Assembly: GCA_015478945.1 (NCBI GenBank)
Contig: JABUQX010097303.1
Span: forward strand, 30,001-41,495
Direction of reading: 5' to 3'
Source of the DNA: Trachelipus rathkii
Lineage: Eukaryota > Arthropoda > Malacostraca > Isopoda > Trachelipodidae
DNA length: 11,495 nt
In this document: positions 1 through 8,600 of the stretch, piece after piece
Numbering within the stretch: position 1 is the stretch's first letter
How the letters are laid out: each line of letters opens with the position of its first letter
The notes under the pieces: model-generated
Told to the model about the DNA's origin: nothing
The model's database searches: none
What the model saw: only the letters and a program-made list of their open reading frames with translations
Position numbers and translations under genes: made by a program

Positions 1-1260
1 ACATCTCTGTTGTTAAAGGTTCTGGAAAAAGTTTACTGAAAGATATATAGAGAAATTATTTAGAGATAACTAAGGTATTGTATGCTCCCAGCCATGGTTT
101 CAGAAAGGCGTAGGCTCAATGGTCAGACAAACCTTTTAGGAATTGTATGGAATACATTACTGACTGCATTGACGAAGGAGATCCAGTTGATATTGTGTAT
201 ATTTAGAGTTTAGTAAAGCTTTTGATAAGTGTTCCCCACTAAGGCTGATGAAAAAGTTATGCAATGTGGTATAGGTGGAGTGGTGACATTGTTGGATTAA
301 AGAGTGGTTGCGAAATAGAAAACAGTGTGTACAACTAAATGGGATTAAATCATCATGAAATAGTGAAGATGGTGTCCCACAGGGTTCAAGTCTTGGGGGC
401 CACTATTGTTTCCTCATATTATAAATGTATTTAGAGACCAGTGACTTAAATGCAAGTTTTCTAAAGTTTGCAGATGATACTAAAGTGCCACCTCAGTTAG
501 GAATAGTGAAGGATTGCATAAAGATTCAATAATGATGCTTGATAACTTTTGGTGGGCAGATAAGTGGCAATGAATTTTAATAGTAAAGTGTAAGGTTCTT
601 CACCTAGGTTACTCAAATAAATAGTTTTAACTACGATATGAAGGGGAGTGGCCTTGAGTCTGTGGCCCAGAGAAAAGATTTAAGGGTGTGATAAAGCAAG
701 TAATTTGAAAGTAGCTAATCATGTTGGAAGCTAAGAATAAAGCTAATAAGATGCTGGGCATAATAAATCGCATGTTGTTTCAAGAGCAAGGAGTAATAAG
801 TAAACTGTATAATAGCTATGTTGGGCCAGTAATAGAGTATTGTGCATATTCTCTCTCTTATTTTAAAGAAAGACATTAGAATATGCTACGACGAGAGGCA
901 ACGTAGAGCAACAAGGATGATATCTGGTAGGCGTGTAAGGAGCTATGAGGAGAGGCTCGAAGGAGTAGGAATGTTTCTGTAAGAAGGCGATTCTCAACCC
1001 AGAGGGGACATGAACAAGTCTACAAAATATTTACACCTATTGATAACATAGAGACCAATAAATTTTTTATAATATAGAACAAGGACAGGTGACCAGGGGG
1101 CATAATAAGAAAATTAAAGAAGAAAGCAATGCCCATCTTGATATAAGAGAAAGCATGCAATTCAGTAATAGGGTTGTTAAATTGTTGGAATAGTCTGCCA
1201 GAGGAGGTTGTTTGAGTGTGACTCGATTGCAACATTTTAAGAAACGGTTAGATTCGGTTT
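1..1260 (+). pseudogene. Reverse transcriptase (LINE ORF2) remnant, C-terminal part
   Basis: Reading across frames gives the expected box order. HGFRK is at 93-107, EYITDCIDEGDPVDIVYI at 150-203, then after a frame change FSKAFDK at 209-229 (motif A). WIKEWLRNRKQ..QLNG starts at 293, GVPQGSSLG is at 371-397 (motif B) and LKFADDTKV at 461-487 (motif C, both aspartates kept). Downstream family boxes are CKVLHLGYSNK (589-621), KANKMLGIINRM (739-774, in an open stretch 715-876) and WNSLPEEVV (1186-1212). The motif A aspartate codon reads GAG (206-208), giving Glu. Other damage includes TAG at 272-274, TGA at 356-358 where the family usually has Trp, an extra G near 398 and a lost base near 570. 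The intact protein would polymerise cDNA on nicked target DNA; this copy cannot. An antisense open frame over 1020-1235 is a shadow. Confidence 0.88.
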
Positions 1261-1265
1261 ATGGA

Positions 1266-1478
1266 TGGGTTTTGGGTATCATATAATATATTGACGAAGC
1301 CAAATTGGCGGGTTTTTAGTTATAGCAGTTATTGTTAGATTGGCAGTTGTGTGACCATAACTTAGTTATTAATGCTTGTGGATTTGGGGTATATATTATA
1401 ATATCATTAGTTTTGACTAAGCCAAATTGGGATTTGTAGTGACAACAAATTGACAAGCCCTAGGGTGCTTGTGGATTT
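1266..1478 (+). repeat. Imperfect internal repeats in the LINE 3' UTR
   Basis: Two stretches of the 3' untranslated part resemble each other. The segment from about 1266 (TTTTGGGTAT, then an ATATAATAT run, then GCCAAATTGG at 1299-1308) recurs in the same order from about 1381 (TTTGGGGTAT, an ATATTATAATAT run, GCCAAATTGG at 1421-1430), an offset of 122 bases. A further 13-base match, TGCTTGTGGATTT, sits at 1373-1385 and 1466-1478, an offset of 93. The differing offsets mean indels have occurred or there were two duplication events. The likely explanation is a partial tandem duplication inside the element's 3' UTR, either ancestral to the family or private to this copy. Confidence 0.6.
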
Positions 1479-1560
1479 GCATGAGCATTAGAATTGGTAT
1501 GGGTTGACTGGGGCAGTCTCGATAGGCCATGTGGCTTTTTACTGTCGTCTATATTTTCCC

Positions 1561-1584
1561 TAATGTCCTAATGTCCTAATGTTA
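1561..1584 (+). repeat. Terminal 8-base tandem array of the LINE
   Basis: Two exact copies of TAATGTCC are followed by a third diverged copy (TAATGTTA). They sit directly at the point where recognisable LINE sequence ends. Short tandem 3' repeats at this position are typical of CR1-like elements, where the reverse transcriptase is thought to recognise the RNA 3' end. The array fixes the element's 3' boundary and its + orientation. Confidence 0.7.
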
Positions 1585-3230
1585 ACAAGATATGTTCTGG
1601 ACAATCTGACTTGCTCAGTATAAGGGATAAAGATGGATAGAAAAAATATATGCAAAGAAGGCTAGTACCTAGAGACTTGAAAGAAATTTGCAAGCTATAT
1701 AAGGAAGACGCTAGTTTATACATTTCAAAAATTATTGATGGCGTGAATGAAATCAATATTCCCATTTAATAAAAAAAATTCACTATTTTATAAATGGATT
1801 GGGAACCGAATCACAAAAATAAATTCAATTTTATTAATCTATGTTGTCATGAAGTAGACTTTTATGGCATAGTAGCACAATGGATTTTTTTGCAACTAGT
1901 CATGGAAAAAATGAATGTTATGGTTGAAAGTGCTAAATTCTTTTATACTTCCAAATAAATTTTTGAGAGAGAAGCTTTTTGAAACATTGCTTTAGTAAAT
2001 CTTTAACTGTGAAAGAAATTGCCATTTAGTGTACAATTTCACATTGACTGCACCATTAATTAAAAATTGCCAGTTAAACAGTTTACCTTTTTTTTTAGAG
2101 TTTAGATTAACAAAAAATTCTTTTCCAAGTTTTTAATTTTATTAATGAAAATGGTAGCTAAGAAGACTGTGCAACGGAAATGCCTATATTTTTATTCCAT
2201 ATATTTTTTTATCTTATTCATAAATCCAGAACATGTTGAAATTTGGGCTTTCTCAATATTAATGTGAAACCAAGACGCATTCCAATATTAAGTCATATAT
2301 TGTTAAAATACAAAAGGTTAGACGAGTTATCTGGGGTCTGACTTCTAGAAGCCATATCTTAAAATTCTCTGAATTTATTATTTAAAATTAATCTAAGATT
2401 AGATGAAAACAAAAAACGATGATGTCCCAATATTATATACAATTTATTTTGGAATATATTCTCAAAATATGACAGAAATATATTAAAAATCTCCTTAATA
2501 GATCAAAGAAGACCAGTTTTATATATACAGTACATTAATAAATAAACAAAATCCTAAATAGAACTTTCTTCTAAGAAAACAGCAAACCTACCTATGCATT
2601 AATTCGCAGATGGTGCCCATTTTGAAAAATTGATCGACTGATACAGATAATATGAGATATCGATATTAAATATATTTCCATAGTTTAATACTATTAATAA
2701 CCAGAAAGTAGTAAAAATACCAACACTCAAGTTAAGGGTACAGTAATTCAAACTGATTATCCAAGAAAATTTATTTATATTGATAGTCGATATATATTGA
2801 AATTTAAGATATTGATCAATCACTACCTAAAGTATTCATCAATCTAAGGCAACCTTTATGAAATGAGATAGAAATTTTCTTTTTAGAGTAAAATATTTAA
2901 TTTTTTGATAAAATTTAAGTATAAGTTTTGTCTGTATAATTTCAATAGAATAGTAAGAAGAAGTGTTCCACCAGAAGCAAAATTACTGAAATATTTAACA
3001 CATTTATTCTTGAAGACTTTGAATTAAATTTTAATGGCAAATTTTTAGGAAATATTTTTTATTTTATTTTTTTTTTAAAAAACATTACAAAATTTTATTA
3101 TTTTCATTAAAATAAATAAAATAATGGATAATCAAATCGTGAAATTGAAATTAAAAGAGGAACAGAATTTTGATTTCAGCAATAATTACGTTGTCTTTTT
3201 TATCAACAAGTTAACACAGTTTTGGTTATA
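1585..3230. other. A+T-rich DNA without recognisable gene
   Basis: About 1.6 kb of A+T-rich sequence with T and A homopolymer runs, for example around 2090-2100 and 3055-3085. Open frames are short (at most 74 codons on the - strand at 2599-2823), rich in Ile, Tyr and Asn as expected from A/T-rich noise, and show no motif. No tRNA-like box pair, transposon terminus or RNA gene was recognised. Confidence 0.7.
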
Positions 3231-3541
3231 TATATGAGTAATATTTAATATACTAATATATTCTTATATATTAACTATATTATTATAATATATATATATA
3301 ATATTAATTATAATTAATTATATATATATAAAAAATTTATTTATTAATATTATATTATATAATAATAATAATATAATATTAAATATTAATTAAATAATAT
3401 ATATAATATATATAAATATATAAATATAATATATTATATATATATAATATATAATAATATTAATTAATATATATAATTATAATATATATATATTAATATA
3501 TATATATATATATATTATTAATATATTTATTTATATATTAA
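3231..3541. repeat. Pure A/T low-complexity tract
   Basis: A stretch built from TA, TAA and TTAA steps. Positions 3276-3541 contain no G or C at all (266 bases), and the 45 bases before hold only a few C residues. It is irregular rather than a clean microsatellite, with (TA)n blocks mixed with TTAATTA and ATTATA units and many short self-complementary segments. It probably grew by replication slippage. It would be prone to unpairing and cruciform formation and difficult to sequence accurately. Confidence 0.9.
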
Positions 3542-3999
3542 CATCAGTGGGGTGACACAGAGATCTCAACTGTGATACTTTGTGGTGGATGAATATGTGT
3601 CAATTCAATATATGAAAATAAAATATAATAATCCGATCCTTTTTAAATTTTTTTTTCACTCATTTAATCGTCCAACTCACTCATTTTTTTATTTAATTTT
3701 AATGGAAAATAACGATTTTTTTAGAGAATTTAAAGAAAATAATAAAAAAAAACAAAAATATTTTACCCCTAAAGTTACTCCAGATAGGCATTTAAATAAT
3801 CTTTCTACGACCTCATGGTAGTAAGAGTTATTATATTTATTTAATTATTTTGGAGAATAAAATGAGATGGGAATATCATTATCGGTGAGACTGGAAAATT
3901 TCCTTTATGAAATAAGAATCTTCTCTCACCTTTTGGACAAAAATTTTAGTTATTCTAAACTTGATAATTAACAACACAAGAAAATGTGTATATAAACAT
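3542..3999. other. A+T-rich DNA without recognisable gene
   Basis: It begins abruptly with a short less A/T-rich segment (3546-3595, containing the 8-base palindrome GAGATCTC) directly after the pure A/T tract. It then returns to A+T-rich sequence with A and T runs. The 79-codon open frame at 3582-3821 is dominated by Phe, Asn and Lys codons forced by composition and has no recognisable motif, so I do not call it a gene. Confidence 0.6.
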
Positions 4000-4250
4000 A
4001 TTTACTCTTAGCTCGCTCTATAACGGCTGAGTATGTAGCTTTATAACTGGAACAAGTAAATTTTGGGTGTTACAAACATGTAAGCGAGGCAGTGTTAAGA
4101 AATCGCTCGGTCCCCTGTCCAGCTCACTGGCCTTCAAACTTGCTCTTCAATTCACTCCCTGCACTATTTAAAAATTGATGTATACTGTTGACCTGATGGT
4201 GCCAGCCTCTGTCATATTTTCCTTATTAATATGTATATCTATGGTCTGGT
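4000..4250. other. Less A/T-rich island, possible unidentified repeat element
   Basis: About 250 bases with clearly more G and C than the flanks, including runs such as GCGAGGCAGTG (about 4084), CGCTCGGTCCCCTGTCC (about 4104) and CTGATGGTGCCAGCCTCTG (about 4193). There is no open frame of note and no tRNA-type promoter boxes that I can support. Its right edge meets a near-perfect palindrome at 4250. Size and context would suit a fragment of a SINE or other transposable element, but I do not recognise a family. Confidence 0.4.
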
Positions 4251-4283
4251 GATTTTTTGATTTTTTAAAAATCAAAAAAATCA
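4250..4283. repeat. Near-perfect palindrome of GATTTTTT units
   Basis: The left arm is two head-to-tail GATTTTTT units preceded by T. The right arm is the complementary AAAAATC, AAAAAAATC and A. Pairing is complete apart from one extra A in the right arm and one T at the centre. The arms directly abut, so the DNA could form a cruciform and RNA a tight hairpin. It may mark the edge of the island at 4000-4250 or be chance slippage in A/T-rich DNA. Confidence 0.75.
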
Positions 4284-5214
4284 ATGATTCTTTTATTTTT
4301 TATATTGATTTGTTGCAGGCACAAATTGCCCTTTTGATATTATTATATTTGATAAATTTTATTAGTAAGTTAACATCTAATTATCTTACCTAAGTTAATA
4401 TAGTTTCAGTAATGTACTAGTGCGTGTTGGTCCTTTCAAATACTCATTTTTATCGTTATTATAGTATATATCTAAATTATATATAAGTCGGTATAACATA
4501 GTAGTATATTTTTCCTTATTAGGATCTCTATGTTACTAGTTTCACCTTCCATTATTTACTTACTAGAACTATATACATTTGAGTCTGCATATATAATAGC
4601 TATATTGAGTCTCATTTTTGTCGGTTTTACTATTTCCGGCTTTTGTTTTTATATATTAGCTATCTATTTATATAATTTATCTGTACATTCCTTGTACTTT
4701 TATTACTATTATTATTGTATCAATTTATGATACTATTTTCATCTAAGTCTATATAAGTGTAGTTATTACTGGTATCACTGTATACCTATATAGTTACAAT
4801 TCTAAGTTATTACTTAATTATGTAAAATGATATCTTATAACCTACATAATGAAATTTGCTTGACTTAATTTATGTGATGAAAAAACTTTATCATTATATT
4901 CATGACGCTGTCAAGACCTGTTCAATAATAACTATAATGTTAGAAAAAAATGTCTTTAAAATTAATCAAAAATAATAAAAAAATTCATACAATTTCGATA
5001 ATATAGGAATCAATTGAATTTAGTTCCATCGATTAAACTTCAATTTGTATTGAACTCATGAATTACGGCCTTGAGTATATAATTGAGCATCTTTCTATCT
5101 ATGTATATAGTAATTTGGCCAACTTTAATATTATCTATATATTGGTACACATTTGTTGTATATTTATATTAAAAATATTAAATTAAAATATATTATTTTA
5201 TCTACCACACCATA
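4284..5214. other. A+T-rich DNA without recognisable gene
   Basis: About 930 bases of A+T-rich sequence, rich in TAT/ATA steps. The 66-codon + strand open frame at 4530-4730 reads as a very hydrophobic Ile/Leu/Tyr string, but this composition follows from the base bias and it has no start context or motif to support it. No RNA gene or element terminus was seen. Confidence 0.6.
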
Positions 5215-5320
5215 AAAATTTTGAGATTCTCAAACAGTAGATCACATCTCACTCCGGCCTCTGATATTCCAACTTTGGGTGAAATTTGGGACTTATGTGC
5301 CACCACCCTAGTTTTATTCT
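5215..5320. other. Short less A/T-rich island
   Basis: About 100 bases, including CTCACTCCGGCCTCTGATA and GTGCCACCACCCT, stand out from A+T-rich flanks. No open frame or recognised family. It may be a fragment of an old transposable element. Confidence 0.3.
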
Positions 5321-5439
5321 TATTCATTATGTTCATTAATTGACATTTTATACTTATTAGTTATTACTAAGTTAATATAATAACAATTACTATACTAACG
5401 TAATAAATTAAAGTATAAAATTAAATTTATATATATTTA

Positions 5440-5515
5440 GTACACATAAATGGAGACGGGGTTGTATAAGATCTCGTCTCCTAATTTTCCACTGCCCTCT
5501 CAAGGTCATATGTCT
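5440..5515. repeat. Short island with a 7-base-pair inverted repeat
   Basis: GGAGACG at 5452-5458 is exactly complementary to CGTCTCC at 5475-5481, with a 16-base loop. The surrounding bases, through CTGCCCTCTCAAGG at about 5490, are less A/T-rich than the flanks. The stem is G+C-rich in an A+T-rich setting, which makes it stand out, but no RNA family is recognised. Confidence 0.4.
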
Positions 5516-5599
5516 ATAATAGCTCTTCATTTAAACTTTTTTTAGATAGAACACTATTACTAGTTAGATATTCACCACCTCTACTTTATATTTTAATCT

Positions 5600-5830
5600 T
5601 GTGTGCTTAATGACTTCTATGATAGGCCTTTCTTTGATTTTCAGAAGAAAAAATCCAAAAAGTTCGTATAGGGAATAGAGTGGGACATGTGGTATTAATT
5701 TCGTGTATATATCCTAAAGTTGAGCCCCCTACGCCCCTGCTCTCGATTTTTTTTCCATTGGGCTGTTGATTTTTCCGCATACCGCTATTAATATATAATA
5801 TTATATATATCATTTTGCCCATGTATCATA
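5600..5830. other. Less A/T-rich island, unidentified
   Basis: About 230 bases with blocks such as GAGCCCCCTACGCCCCTGC (about 5723) and TGGGACATGTGG, between A+T-rich flanks. A 71-codon open frame runs through it on the - strand (5607-5822) but has no recognisable motif. A decayed transposable element fragment is the most likely explanation. No family can be named from sequence alone. Confidence 0.35.
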
Positions 5831-5839
5831 CATACCGTA

Positions 5840-5970
5840 AGTGAGTTTATCCTATATATATATATATGCATTAGCTACAATTCTCACCCTTATCACTACA
5901 CTATCTCGTATATCTCGTTCTATTAGCATAGTATCATTATATATATTTTTTTTATATATTACTATATATT
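5840..5970. repeat. TA-rich simple sequence at a composition boundary
   Basis: Contains an uninterrupted TA run at 5853-5867 and a second A/T run around 5937-5970, including eight or more T in a row. It separates A+T-rich DNA on the left from the more G+C-rich block that starts near 5975. Confidence 0.7.
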
Positions 5971-8600
5971 CTACTTAAGCTGACGGCGATGGTGTCCCGA
6001 ATTAGTGAATACAAAGCCGAATACCACTATCTGATAGATTCTGCACTCGAGATGACAGTAAAGTATTCAGTTCGGCTGAGAATATATCACTTCGCTATCG
6101 GCGAATATTTATTTCAAATTCGTCATCCATTTAGGAGAAAGAATAAAGAAAATTACACTGTCAACAAAAGGAGCCTGTGAAAGTTCTTGGATGGTACTTT
6201 GTGTAGCAGATATACAGTTCTAGTAATCCTCGGAGTGCTGATACTTCACATATAATGTCTCCTCACTGCACTAGCCCTTATCTCGCATTTGCTGTAAGTT
6301 CAACATCCCGCTTCGTGAAAAATCATGGAGTCTCTTTAGTTGCATACTCCACTAAGAATGCACAATATTCAGTGCGCACTAACTTAATGCCTGTATAAGG
6401 CACGTTACACGCTTCTCAGCAATATCTTCAAATAAATCAGATAAGCTCAGCTAAGTTGTGTTTCACCTCAATGCAGTGTTAACAGAAATCTAGTGTCCTA
6501 GAATAAAAAGCGCAATGTGTGAGAGCGCTCTTTACGAGATCATATTATACGTCTTAGCATAATATGGATGCAATTGAAAGCCTCGTTATGACCATTCATT
6601 AAAGATCCGTAAATCTTAACAGCTTCCATCTTCAAATTGATTGCAATACTATGAATAGTACTCCGGTTAACAACCATTCTGCTTGTACAACCTAATTCCA
6701 AAATTCAACCCTATTACTGAATGGAGTCTTCTTATATCAGGAATGGCATGCGTTTCTCTTAATTTCTATTATGCCCCCTGGTCACCTGTCCAGTGTCCGA
6801 TATGAAAAATTTTTGTTCCAGGTAATAACATCTTGTATGAGAGTTTGTATTTGCCGAAGTTGTTCCTGAGTCTGTGGCTTCGAGTGCATAAACACACATG
6901 ACTAACGTGGCGACTGTTATTTGACACTTTCCCAATAGCAGTTTAAAGTGTGGGTTGTTACAGCTATGTTTATCAATTCAGATGTACGAATAATTGTGTC
7001 GACTTGACTAAGTCTAATGTCCCAACCTCGAGAAATCTGCGGCTCTTATGTACTAGAAGAACAGTATCTCCTTAGCATTGCCGCAGTGCCACTCTCAGAG
7101 TAGCTCTATCCGTCTACAAACCGCCACGAAATACAATCACCTTGTGCCATACCGTCAAGGCACACTCTCTTCTAGGAGCGACTGGATCTAACGTCTTCTT
7201 TAAATAAGGGGCCCAACTTGTGCACAATACCTATTACTGCCAATAGCTATTAGATCAGTTACTTATTACTTCTGCCTTGTAAAACAATAACATTGCGATT
7301 TATTTATCCCGCCAGCTCGTATTACATGCGATTTGTGATCTAATATTCTAAAGCAGTGAAGACTTAGCTTAAAAACAGATTATAGCTCAATTAGATCTAT
7401 TGAGCCTACTACTTTTCTCCACGTTCATCGACAGCAGCTAAGCTATCTCACAACCCATATATCAATTACTCGTAGAAAACTTTAATTTGAGTAACCTAGT
7501 GACGCTAAGCGCTTACACTTTTACATTAACAATAATCGATGTTGGCTCTACTTATCGACCACCCAGAGTTTTATCAAGATCATTTTGAAATTTTATGCGA
7601 ATCGTTATGCATCCTTCACTATTCCTAACTGAGCGCTGAGGCCACTGTCAGATATAAAATGATCATCTAGGTGAGAAACCGTTGCCTCAAATTATGAAAG
7701 TCTGGTCATGAATCATATTTATATATGGTAGACCAATAAGTGGCCGAGGCCTCATCACTGAGACTACTAATCGGGACATCGTACCCAGCTGCAATTCTCA
7801 CCTAATTCAGAGACACACACATGATCATCGTATACCTTATTCCATTTAGTTGTACACTCCAGCGAGTTTCATCTAAATATCGCAAACTCCAGGTCTTTAA
7901 TAGCAAACTGAACAATTTCTAGGTAGAAGACTCACCTATCACCTCTGAACATCATGTAGCGAGTGAATAACTTTTGCGCTCATCTAGCTTTGTGGGGAAC
8001 ATTATTCGAATAAGCTTTACTAACTTATGTCTAAAATAATAACAATATGCATACTGGACATTCATACCGTTTCAGTCATGTGCTCAATGACGAGGAGAAT
8101 AGGAAATAATACGCATACTGAGAGGATATTTCTGAATGGCACGCATTCAAGGTACTATCGACGGACACTGATCTTACCTCCGAGCGTTGACGCGGGCCAC
8201 TATAGTCACTACAACAATGACTTGTTATTTTCTATGAAAAGTAATTGTCTCTATATGACCTGCAATGCCGTATACTTTTCTAGAAACCTTACAACAGTGA
8301 GAGTGTTGAAGTGCTTTTCTATATTTGTCCTAAGTATTATGTACCGCAAACATTTCCTATACTACTTTCTTATAAGAATTATGGTTCCACAACATATGTC
8401 TGTTTTCTGCGGAGAGATCCTCTAGACGAAAGCTGAGAACCACTAACATTGTACAGGGAACTGCTAGTACACAAAATGTTATACAGTTTCGAGTCGCTCT
8501 CTAAAATGGAATAGTCCAGAATGAAGTAAAGATCCGCACGTGCCAACTTAGGCCAAAGCTTTCTCACAACTACCCCTCTTTTCAGAAATCTACATATACA
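5971..8600. other. Block of higher G+C, high-complexity DNA without recognisable gene
   Basis: Hand counts give 31 of 60 G+C at 7081-7140 and 26 of 60 at 7621-7680, against about a quarter in later lines such as 9361-9420. Homopolymers and TA runs are almost absent. Apart from the LINE fragment at 6590-6840 I recognise nothing here. The longest open frame is 132 codons on the + strand at 8027-8425. It begins right after a stop, contains one hydrophobic stretch near residues 96-118 and matches no family I know. A decayed single-copy region, an old inserted element or another repeat are all possible. Confidence 0.5.
6590..6840 (-). mobile_element. Second, shorter fragment of the same CR1/L2-like LINE, inverted
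   Basis: Read on the - strand this matches the C-terminal coding end of the LINE at 1-1584. An exact 24-base block at 6768-6791 pairs with 1083-1106 (core GGACAGGTGACCAGGGGG). An exact 17-base block at 6706-6722 pairs with 1160-1176 (ATTCAGTAATAGGGTTG). Between and around these the match continues with indels: a TTTTTCATA segment upstream and GATATAAG between the blocks. Downstream, a stretch reads VVN.STIHS, the wording usual for this part of the family and absent from the first copy. No complete frame survives, and neither end has a 3' tail or a target duplication that I can see. Limits are approximate, with homology fading below 6640. Confidence 0.75.

Larger units (their letters stand above)
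1..1584 (+). mobile_element. Decayed CR1/L2-like non-LTR retrotransposon (LINE), 5' end outside window
   Basis: This is the 3' portion of a LINE, an element that copies itself through an RNA intermediate by target-primed reverse transcription. Seen directly: a broken reverse transcriptase frame (to about 1260), an untranslated 3' segment (about 1260-1560) and a short tandem 8-base array at the 3' end (1561-1584). A tail of short tandem repeats instead of poly(A) is known for CR1-clade and related elements, which agrees with the order and wording of the protein boxes. The 5' UTR, any ORF1 and the endonuclease domain would lie left of position 1. With the 5' end missing, a target site duplication cannot be tested. 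Many stops and frameshifts make the copy certainly inactive. The clade (CR1 rather than L2 or a relative) is an inference; assignment to the non-LTR retrotransposons is secure. Confidence 0.9.

Noticed and set aside
1020..1235. 71-codon - strand open frame
   Set aside because: It lies antisense to the C-terminal part of the LINE reverse transcriptase remnant and is a shadow of it.
4000..4140. Possible tRNA or tRNA-derived SINE head
   Set aside because: I could not find a convincing pair of internal promoter boxes or a cloverleaf on either strand.
5607..5822. 71-codon - strand open frame through the C-rich island
   Set aside because: No recognisable domain, and the composition changes along it with the underlying DNA rather than with a coding pattern.
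5984..5996. GATGGTGTCCC match to the GVPQGS region of the LINE (about 368)
   Set aside because: Only 11 bases match and the following sequence does not continue the motif; several such matches are expected by chance.
5989..6180. 63-codon + strand open frame at the left edge of the higher G+C block
   Set aside because: Short, no motif, no splice or start context; a length easily reached by chance at this composition.
6865..6880. TGAGTCTGTGGC shared with the LINE at about 655
   Set aside because: A 12-base match on the same strand, while the neighbouring LINE fragment is on the opposite strand. Matches of this length are expected by chance in a window of this size.
5971..8600. Possible integrated viral DNA
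   Set aside because: Considered because of the distinct composition, but no viral protein motif or long frame is visible, so there is nothing to support it.
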